From NCBI GenBank assembly GCA_002714015.1, contig PAWF01000048.1:23236-29365 (forward strand): DNA of 6,130 nucleotides, in the 5' to 3' direction. Positions 1 through 5,518 of the stretch are shown here, in pieces. The notes under the pieces are model-generated. The model searched no databases and was not told the DNA's origin. It saw only the letters and a program-made list of their open reading frames with translations. The DNA is from Gammaproteobacteria bacterium. Lineage in GTDB: Bacteria > Pseudomonadota > Alphaproteobacteria > UBA828. The number at the start of each line of letters is the position of its first letter. Within the stretch, counting starts at the first letter, position 1. A program made the position numbers and the translations under genes.

Positions 1-27
1 GCAGCTGCAGCTGTAAATAGTTTCTAG
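1..27 (+). CDS. C-terminal tail of an upstream ORF (partial)
   Basis: Frame 1 reads GCA GCT GCA GCT GTA AAT AGT TTC TAG, a possible C-terminus AAAAVNSF, ending two bases before the wzz start. The other two forward frames stop even earlier (14-16 and 18-20). Frame 1 is preferred because the junction TAG-TT-ATG is identical to the aldolase/cytidylyltransferase junction downstream and because genes here are tightly packed. Eight residues are far too few to identify a product, and the frame choice itself is an inference. Confidence 0.35.
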   Translation, partial: AAAAVNSF

Positions 28-29
28 TT

Positions 30-929
30 ATGTCTGAATTCAATACACAAACTAATGAAGAACCAATAGAAATTCTCGAGCTATTACAATTACTTTTAGA
101 CAACGCTAAATTCATAGTAATAGCAACAATCTCGATCGGAATTTTATCAGCACTTTATATTTCTTCAGTTGAGAGGACTTATATTGCAACAACATTAATA
201 AAATCATCGTCAAAGGTTGGTTCTACGGGAGACAGTGCGGCTTCTGGCTTGGCAGGCTTGCTGGGTGTACAGGCATCTACAGCCATTGTTTCAAACCAAA
301 ATGATATTGATTCTACAATCGCCATAATGATCTCGAGAGAATTTCTTGAAAAATTTATTGTCGATCATGATCTCCTTAAGGAAATATTTATTGATGATTG
401 GGATAGAGAAAATAATACATGGAAAAATGAAGTGCCCCTTATCACAGATGGATATTATCTTCTTAGGGAAGCAATCAAAGTCACTTTTGATCCAATTGCT
501 TTTACCAGAAGGCAAATTGGATTTGCTGAGTTGGAGGTAGCTTGGCCTAATGGCAAGACTGCAGCCTATATTGCCAATAACCTCGTAAAAGATCTGAATC
601 AATTTCTTGCTTCACAAATGATTGTAGAAGCAGAAAGTAGCGTTGAATTTATAGATCAACAATTTACTAAAACAAATGTCTTAGCAGTCAGAGAGAGTCT
701 TTCTAAATTAAAAACAGAGCAAATAAGAAACATGATGTTGGCAAACTCTTCAAAAGATTTTGCACTCAGAGTTATTGATGATGCATTGATTCCAGAGTTC
801 CCATCAACACCCAAAAGAATGCAATTCGTATTAATTGCAACAGCACTTGGGTTGATTGCATCAATAGTTTTTGTTTTTCTCAGAATGTTTATTCTCCCTA
901 ATCTCAAGAAGCTAAAGCTCCCCATTTAA
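30..929 (+). CDS. wzz: Wzz-family polysaccharide chain-length determinant (co-polymerase)
   Basis: This 299-residue inner-membrane protein has the Wzz/polysaccharide co-polymerase layout: a short acidic cytoplasmic N-terminus, a first membrane segment at about residues 27-46, a large periplasmic region, and a second membrane segment at about 266-288. A proline-containing stretch (PEFPSTPKR, 255-263) comes just before the second segment, as is typical of the family. A Gly/Ala/Ser-rich stretch (about 65-82, GLAGLLGV) and a charged, probably helical region (about 199-235) lie in the periplasmic part. The cytoplasmic tail after the second segment is only about 11 residues, so there is no tyrosine-kinase domain. 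The length is close to that of enterobacterial Wzz (about 325). Such proteins set the modal length of Wzy-polymerised O-antigen or capsule. ATG 30 has no clear Shine-Dalgarno sequence and follows a stop by two bases, so translational coupling is likely. Family assignment is firm; the polymer is unknown. Confidence 0.88.
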   Translation: MSEFNTQTNEEPIEILELLQLLLDNAKFIVIATISIGILSALYISSVERTYIATTLIKSSSKVGSTGDSAASGLAGLLGVQASTAIVSNQNDIDSTIAIMISREFLEKFIVDHDLLKEIFIDDWDRENNTWKNEVPLITDGYYLLREAIKVTFDPIAFTRRQIGFAELEVAWPNGKTAAYIANNLVKDLNQFLASQMIVEAESSVEFIDQQFTKTNVLAVRESLSKLKTEQIRNMMLANSSKDFALRVIDDALIPEFPSTPKRMQFVLIATALGLIASIVFVFLRMFILPNLKKLKLPI

Positions 930-951
930 AAGTTAAAAGAGCTAAAAAAAC

Positions 952-1728
952 ATGAGAGATTGCCAATTAAAGAATAAATTGAAATCTGGAGAAATAGTTC
1001 TTGGAACTTGGACAGTTATATCATCACCGACATTGACCGAGATAATGGGATCTTCTGGCTTAGATTTTATAATTATAGATCATGAGCATGGGCCATTTGA
1101 TTTTGATACGTCTGAAAACATGATTAGAGCTGCTGAAAATGTAGGTTGTACCCCTTTAATTAGAGTTCCAGAGAACAATCAGTCATACATACTAAGAGCA
1201 CTAGAAATAGGCTCGCATGGTATATTGGTGCCTCAAATTGAAAACAAACAGGAGGCAGGCCTTGCTGTAAATTCAATATATTATTCTCCAATGGGAAGTA
1301 GAGGAGTTTCGGCTTTTACAAGAGCATCTAATTTCAATTCAATGGGTGTAAAGGGCAGAAACATTGAAGTGAATGATAAAATTTTATCGATTTTACTTGT
1401 TGAAAGCGCTCAAGCTATAGCAAACATAGATGAAATTATAGAAATTGAAGGAATAGATGTAATTTATATCGGAACTTATGATCTATCACATTCACTAGGC
1501 ACACCCGATGATATTTACTCAAGTGAAGTTATAGGGGCACTCGAAAAGACCGCTAAGACAATACGAAACAAAGGTTTGGCATGTGGAGTTCTTGCTCAAA
1601 GTGAAGAAGATGTTCGTAGATGGAGCAGTATGGGCTTTCAGTTCATACCGTATTTAGCAGAATGCGGCATCATTAAAGAAAGTTTTGAATCTAAATTTAA
1701 ACATTTAAGGTCTGCGTCAAAGGTTTAG
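952..1728 (+). CDS. HpcH/HpaI-family (class II) 2-keto-3-deoxy acid aldolase
   Basis: This 258-residue protein is full length for the HpaI/GarL/RhmA group (about 256-267). These metal-dependent aldolases reversibly join pyruvate to an aldehyde, giving 4-hydroxy-2-oxo acids. Expected active-site elements are visible in order: the DHEHGPFD motif (43-50) with H46 as the likely catalytic base; R71 in LIRVP, which would bind the pyruvate carboxylate; the VPQIE loop (93-97); E151 in VESAQAI and D177 in GTYDLS as metal ligands. All four key positions are intact, so it should be active. ATG 952 lies 22 bases after the wzz stop, with a weak purine-rich site (AAAAGAG, 935-941). Catabolic relatives sit in aromatic or sugar-acid degradation operons; here the neighbours are Wzz, a CMP-sugar synthetase-like enzyme and an SDR, so a biosynthetic role in making a deoxy sugar acid is inferred. 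Substrate unknown; malyl-CoA or citrate lyase-like chemistry is a less likely alternative. Confidence 0.88.
   Translation: MRDCQLKNKLKSGEIVLGTWTVISSPTLTEIMGSSGLDFIIIDHEHGPFDFDTSENMIRAAENVGCTPLIRVPENNQSYILRALEIGSHGILVPQIENKQEAGLAVNSIYYSPMGSRGVSAFTRASNFNSMGVKGRNIEVNDKILSILLVESAQAIANIDEIIEIEGIDVIYIGTYDLSHSLGTPDDIYSSEVIGALEKTAKTIRNKGLACGVLAQSEEDVRRWSSMGFQFIPYLAECGIIKESFESKFKHLRSASKV
1719..1723 (+). promoter_or_regulatory. Ribosome binding site for the cytidylyltransferase, inside the aldolase gene
   Basis: AAAGG lies seven bases before ATG 1731, entirely within the last codons of the aldolase gene. The aldolase stop (TAG 1726-1728) falls between the site and the start, so the two genes are probably translationally coupled. 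This supports ATG 1731 as the true start. Confidence 0.6.
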
Positions 1729-1730
1729 TT

Positions 1731-2405
1731 ATGGATCAAGAGATTGTTGCTTTAATACCTGTCCGAGAAGGTTCACAAAGAGTAAAAAATAAAAATTTCA
1801 GACCTTTTGCGAATGAAAAAAGCCTTATGCATCTCAAAATTAGACAGCTTCAAGAAGCAGACTGTTTTGATGCAATATATGTTTCTAGTGACAGTGAACT
1901 AGCTAAGAGTATCGCAGAATCAGAAGGGGTAAACTTCTTATATAGAGACCCTTATATGTGTGGCCATGATTCAAGACTTTATGAATATAATAATTATATG
2001 TTGAATACAATTCCGGGTAATCCGGTTGTTGCATGGACTATGGTCACAGCACCACTTTACGAGGATTATGGGAGTGCTATTGAACAATATAAAAATAATT
2101 CACATGAGTATGATAGTTTGATGTCAGTCATAAAGTACGATGATTTTTTGGTTGATCAGAATGCCAAGCCGATTAATTGCGCTTTTGGTCATTGGCATCT
2201 CTTAACACAAGAGCTTAGAGAGTCCTATCAACTTACAGGGGGAATATATATGGCACCAAAAGACAAACAGCTGCAATGGTCTTATTGGTTTGGCCCAAAA
2301 CCATATATGCATGAAATTTCAAAAATAGAAAGCATGGATGTTGATGATCAGCAGGACTTTGAAATCTGTGAATTATTTCACCTGAATAAGAATGGTCAAG
2401 TTTAG
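1731..2405 (+). CDS. CMP-acylneuraminate/CMP-Kdo synthetase-like cytidylyltransferase
   Basis: This 224-residue protein matches the CTP_transf_3 family (NeuA, KdsB, LegF, PseF), which transfers CMP from CTP to a 2-keto-3-deoxy sugar acid. The N-terminal nucleotide-binding motif is IPVREGSQRVKNKN (9-22), a variant of IPARxGSKRxxxKN. VSSDS (51-55) matches the usual VSTDD. TAPLYED (106-112) sits where NeuA has QPTSPLR, and LTGGIYMAP (168-176) replaces the NG-x-Y segment. MDVDDQQDF (202-210) keeps the D-x-D metal-binding aspartates (D203, D205). Length is normal for the family. The changed QPTSPLR segment and the RE in the first motif set it apart from ordinary NeuA/LegF, so the acceptor may not be sialic or legionaminic acid. 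Coupling to the aldolase suggests that the aldolase product, or a derivative, is what is activated. It could instead be the CMP-activating enzyme of the nonulosonic pathway implied by the - strand genes. Family confident, substrate not. Confidence 0.82.
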   Translation: MDQEIVALIPVREGSQRVKNKNFRPFANEKSLMHLKIRQLQEADCFDAIYVSSDSELAKSIAESEGVNFLYRDPYMCGHDSRLYEYNNYMLNTIPGNPVVAWTMVTAPLYEDYGSAIEQYKNNSHEYDSLMSVIKYDDFLVDQNAKPINCAFGHWHLLTQELRESYQLTGGIYMAPKDKQLQWSYWFGPKPYMHEISKIESMDVDDQQDFEICELFHLNKNGQV

Positions 2406-2431
2406 TAATATATTTCAAGACCATATTTATC

Positions 2432-2436
2432 AAGGA
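2432..2436 (+). promoter_or_regulatory. Ribosome binding site for the hydroxyacid dehydrogenase
   Basis: AAGGA lies two bases before ATG 2439, in the 33-base AT-rich gap after the cytidylyltransferase stop. The spacing is shorter than ideal, but the match is good and no other start codon nearby gives a family-like N-terminus. Confidence 0.5.
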
Positions 2437-2438
2437 AA

Positions 2439-3410
2439 ATGCATAAAGTTCTAATAACCAGCGTACCCTTTGGCCAGAAGAATAGAAAGCCAATCGAGAT
2501 ATTAGACTCATTATCAGTCGATTATGAGATAAACAAAATTGGCAGAAAGCTTAGCGAAGATGAACTTAAATCAATGATTAATGATTACACTATCCTTATA
2601 GCAGGAACCGAACCAATCACAAGAAAAGTGATGGAGAACGCACCTGAATTAAAGCTAATTTCAAGGATAGGAATAGGTCTAGATAATGTTGATCTTAAGT
2701 CTGCAAAGGATTTAGGCATTAAAGTTTCTTATACTCCAGATGCCCCGGCACCAGCTGTAAGTGAGTTAACCATTGGTCTTATGATTTCAATAATGAGATC
2801 AATACAAATAGCAAACATGAATATGCATCAGGGTAACTGGAATAGATTCTTTGGAAGGAGATTTGAAGATCTCACTATTGGCATTATTGGACTTGGTAGG
2901 ATAGGAAAGAGAGTTCTGGAACATTTAAACGGCTTTAAATGTAGAGAAATATTATTAAGTGATCTAATCGAAGACCATGATATTGCTTCTAATAGGAATA
3001 TAAGATGGGTCGATAAAGAAACGATTTATTCCCATTCAGACTTAATAACTTTGCATATTCCATTGAATAGCTCTACTCATAATCTCATTGGCTCAAAGGA
3101 AATTGCAATGATGAAAGATGATGTCATGTTGGTTAATACATCAAGAGGTGGGATTATCGACGAGATAGAGCTATATAATGGTTTAAAAAAGGGAAAAATT
3201 GCTTCAGCTGCAATTGATGTATTTGAAAAAGAACCTTATGAAGGAAATCTCTCAACATTAGATAATTGTCTGATAACATCACACATGGGTTCAATGACAG
3301 AAGACTGTAGATCTAGAATGGAAGTAGAGGCAACTGAAGAAGCAGCTAGGTTTATAAAAGGAGAAAAACTTGAACTAGCTGTTCCAAAAGATGAATATGA
3401 AGATTTATAG
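2439..3410 (+). CDS. D-2-hydroxyacid dehydrogenase, phosphoglycerate dehydrogenase type (short form)
   Basis: This 323-residue protein is an NAD-dependent D-isomer 2-hydroxyacid dehydrogenase, interconverting a 2-hydroxy acid and a 2-keto acid. The substrate-binding domain includes SRIGIGLDNVD (75-85). The Rossmann domain has the dinucleotide motif IGLGRIG (150-156). The Arg-Glu-His catalytic set is complete: R236 in NTSRGGIID, E265 in DVFEKEP and H282 in SHMGSMT. It ends soon after the catalytic domain, without the C-terminal ACT regulatory domain of E. coli SerA (about 410 residues), so it should not be serine-feedback regulated in that way. Position in a polysaccharide operon, between a cytidylyltransferase and an SDR, argues against a housekeeping serine role. 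It more likely reduces or oxidises the 2-keto/2-hydroxy position of a sugar-acid intermediate, or supplies a hydroxyacid substituent. Fold and catalytic class are secure; substrate is unknown. Glyoxylate/hydroxypyruvate reductase is an alternative name from the same family. Confidence 0.88.
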   Translation: MHKVLITSVPFGQKNRKPIEILDSLSVDYEINKIGRKLSEDELKSMINDYTILIAGTEPITRKVMENAPELKLISRIGIGLDNVDLKSAKDLGIKVSYTPDAPAPAVSELTIGLMISIMRSIQIANMNMHQGNWNRFFGRRFEDLTIGIIGLGRIGKRVLEHLNGFKCREILLSDLIEDHDIASNRNIRWVDKETIYSHSDLITLHIPLNSSTHNLIGSKEIAMMKDDVMLVNTSRGGIIDEIELYNGLKKGKIASAAIDVFEKEPYEGNLSTLDNCLITSHMGSMTEDCRSRMEVEATEEAARFIKGEKLELAVPKDEYEDL

Positions 3411-3419
3411 GTATAGAAA

Positions 3420-4298
3420 ATGAGAGATTCGGTAACGGTTATAGGTGGTGCAGGATTTATAGGCAGCCATGTTTCTGACCAATTAACAAAGATTGGTTAT
3501 AAGGTGAAAATTTTTGACATAAAGGAGTCCCCATACTTACAAAAAGGTCAAAAAATGTACACAGGGGACATTTTAGATCATGACGCACTCCATGAATCAA
3601 TTGCTGGCAGCAAATATGTTTATAATTTTGCAGGTGTAGCTGAAATCAAGGAAGCAGGAAGTTCTCCATTGAGTTCTTTAGAGCAAAACATCTTAGGTAC
3701 CGCAAGATCAATAGATATTTCTGTTAAGGAAGGAGTAGAGAAATATATTTTTGCATCTTCTATGTATGTCTACAGTGATGATGAAGGTGGGTTTTATCGC
3801 ACTTCAAAACTATCAGCAGAGTCAATAATTGAAACTTACAATAGGCAATATGGAATAAATTACGTTTTACTTCGATATGGAACTCTTTATGGGCCCAGGG
3901 CTCAGTCTTGGAATAGTCTTAATAAATATGTTTATCAAGCACTAAATGATGGAAAAATTGAGTATATAGGCACAGGTGAAGAGATTAGGGAGTATATTCA
4001 TGTTAAAGATGCAGCTAGATTGAGTGTTGACATGATTAATGAGAAGTATCAGAACAAAAGCATCAACATTACAGGTACACAAGTATACACATCACTAGAG
4101 ATGCTAAATATGATAAGGGAAATTGCTAACAACCAAGTTGAAATACAATTCAAGTCTTCAAAAGAATCTAGTGATCATTACAAAACGACGCCATATAGAT
4201 ATATCCCAAAGAAGGCAATGAAGCTGGTACCAGAAGAGTTTGTTGATCTAGGAAGCGGAATCTTAGATTTAATGGAAAAGTCAGATACAGAAGACTAA
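3420..4298 (+). CDS. NAD-dependent epimerase/dehydratase (extended SDR)
   Basis: This 292-residue extended short-chain dehydrogenase resembles nucleotide-sugar epimerases and dehydratases. The N-terminal NAD-binding motif is VIGGAGFIGSH (7-17; G9, G10, G12, G15). GDILD (49-53) and NFAGVA (69-74) are typical SDR positions. The likely catalytic residues are S113/S114 in FASSMYVY and the Tyr-Lys pair Y126/K130 in YRTSK. RYGTLYGPR (152-160) and REYIHVKDAAR (190-200) are hallmarks of the sugar-nucleotide branch. At 292 residues it is slightly shorter than GalE or RmlB (about 340-360), with a brief C-terminal substrate domain. ATG 3420 is nine bases after the dehydrogenase stop; AGG at 3409-3411, overlapping that stop, may serve as ribosome binding site. 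It is the last gene of the + strand operon and ends one base from the convergent epimerase gene. Epimerase, 4,6-dehydratase and 4-reductase activities cannot be separated by eye. Confidence 0.85.
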   Translation: MRDSVTVIGGAGFIGSHVSDQLTKIGYKVKIFDIKESPYLQKGQKMYTGDILDHDALHESIAGSKYVYNFAGVAEIKEAGSSPLSSLEQNILGTARSIDISVKEGVEKYIFASSMYVYSDDEGGFYRTSKLSAESIIETYNRQYGINYVLLRYGTLYGPRAQSWNSLNKYVYQALNDGKIEYIGTGEEIREYIHVKDAARLSVDMINEKYQNKSINITGTQVYTSLEMLNMIREIANNQVEIQFKSSKESSDHYKTTPYRYIPKKAMKLVPEEFVDLGSGILDLMEKSDTED

Positions 4299-4299
4299 G

Positions 4300-5460
4300 T
4301 TACAAATCATAAAAATTTTTCTTCAGCAAGCTATCGAAATCTATAGAGTTCAATTTTTGGACAATCTTATTAGATGACCCTCCTTCGCCGTAAGGATTTT
4401 TGATTTCATGTAAAGAATTTAGGAAATCCTTTTCGTAAATCATTCGAATTGATTTTTCAATATCTGCACATATAGGCGCACAGTTAATCACACTTTCTGC
4501 CATAACCCTTCCTTTCTGACGATCTCCAATATTTATAGTTGGCTTTTTAAAAGTGGGTACCTCAGTCAAACCACTGGAAGAATTACCGATTACAGCATCA
4601 ACGTGAGGTATACAGCTTAAATATTTTATTTGTCCCATAGATTTAAATGCGTAGGCATGACGATTTTTGGAGACAAAATCTTCAATTAATTTAAAGATTA
4701 CTCTCCCATCAGTATCTGCATTTGGCATGGTGAATATCAAAGAGGTGTCTTCTTGAGCGGATAAGGCTTCAATCAACTCTGACATTTGATCTCCAGATGT
4801 TGAGTGCTCCAAAGTAACCGGATGGAATGTTATAAGCAAATTCTTTTTTCTAAATTTAATATTTAATGAATTCTCAAGCTCTTCTTTGGTGATGAGATCG
4901 ATTATTTTAATTGCATCCACTCCCATTCCACCAACATTAAAGACTAACTCTGGATTTTCACCTAACTGTATTACTCTTTTTTTATATTCATCTGTAGACG
5001 TAAAGTGAATGTGTGAGAACTTTGTAACAGAATGCCTGATGGCTTCGTCAATCAAGCCTTCTGTTAATTCGCCTCCATGAATATGCGCAATGGGGATTCT
5101 TTCGAACATAGCTGCTATAACAGCTGATAATATTTCATATCTATCACCCAGCACAAGAAGTAAATCAGGTTTAGATGATTCAAAGAAATCACCAAAACCA
5201 CTTAGGCCTAGTGATGTTGATTTACTCAAAGCAGACGGAGAATCATCTATGAGATTAAGATCAATCTTTTCTGAAATAGGTATTCCGTCATCTTCTATTT
5301 CTCTATAAGTTTTTCCAAACTTTTCAGATAAATGCATCCCAGTGACGACAAGAAGAAGCTCAAAATCTTCTGAATCATTTAAGATTCTTATCAAGTTTCT
5401 CAAAAGACCATACTCTGCTCGAGTTCCAGTTACTACGCAGATTTTTCTTTTAGATGTCAC
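4300..5460 (-). CDS. neuC: NeuC/LegG-type hydrolysing UDP(GDP)-N-acetylhexosamine 2-epimerase
   Basis: This 386-residue protein matches the hydrolysing UDP-GlcNAc 2-epimerase family of nonulosonic acid synthesis. It epimerises C2 of a nucleotide-activated N-acetyl sugar and releases the free manno-sugar (ManNAc for NeuC; 2,4-diacetamido-2,4,6-trideoxymannose for LegG). Motifs run in order: TGTRAEYGLL (11-20, NeuC type rather than the GTRPE of WecB), LGDRYEI (104-110), HIHGGELTEG (126-135), TFHPVT (211-216), GNSSSGLTEVP (292-302) and INIGDRQKGR (309-318). Length is typical (about 370-390). The start is GTG 5460: the frame is closed upstream by a TAA, and the predicted MTSKRKICVV fits the family N-terminus. 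No clear Shine-Dalgarno is visible. It lies 58 bases after the nucleotidyltransferase gene, probably in the same transcript. That neighbour favours the LegG (GDP-sugar legionaminate) reading, but sialic acid NeuC cannot be excluded. Next-step synthase (NeuB/LegI) is not in the window. Confidence 0.9.
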   Translation of the reverse strand: MTSKRKICVVTGTRAEYGLLRNLIRILNDSEDFELLLVVTGMHLSEKFGKTYREIEDDGIPISEKIDLNLIDDSPSALSKSTSLGLSGFGDFFESSKPDLLLVLGDRYEILSAVIAAMFERIPIAHIHGGELTEGLIDEAIRHSVTKFSHIHFTSTDEYKKRVIQLGENPELVFNVGGMGVDAIKIIDLITKEELENSLNIKFRKKNLLITFHPVTLEHSTSGDQMSELIEALSAQEDTSLIFTMPNADTDGRVIFKLIEDFVSKNRHAYAFKSMGQIKYLSCIPHVDAVIGNSSSGLTEVPTFKKPTINIGDRQKGRVMAESVINCAPICADIEKSIRMIYEKDFLNSLHEIKNPYGEGGSSNKIVQKLNSIDFDSLLKKNFYDL

Positions 5461-5518
5461 TGTAATGAAAATTATTTTTTATTTCGGAATTATTATTTGA
5501 GGTAAGCATCACTGGATT

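Noticed and set aside
2..13. 12-base palindrome CAGCTGCAGCTG as an operator or recombination site
   Set aside because: It arises from a GCAGCT tandem duplication that reads as alternating alanine codons in the likely upstream gene; there is no second copy or other support.
291..602. Minus-strand open frame of about 103 codons inside wzz
   Set aside because: It lies fully within a well-supported gene, has no family-like motifs and looks like an antisense shadow.
916..950. Possible hairpin terminator after wzz (AGCTC at 916-920 and GAGCT at 939-943)
   Set aside because: The stem is only 5 bp with an 18-base loop, it is followed by A residues rather than T on the + strand, and the next gene starts immediately.
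2233..2511. Minus-strand open frame of about 92 codons spanning the cytidylyltransferase/dehydrogenase gap
   Set aside because: It overlaps two supported genes, has no visible ribosome binding site or motif and is best explained as chance.
4311..4320. AAAAATTTTT palindrome near the convergent stops as a bidirectional terminator
   Set aside because: It is a pure A/T self-complement without a G/C stem or loop, inside the epimerase coding sequence, and is expected by chance in AT-rich DNA.
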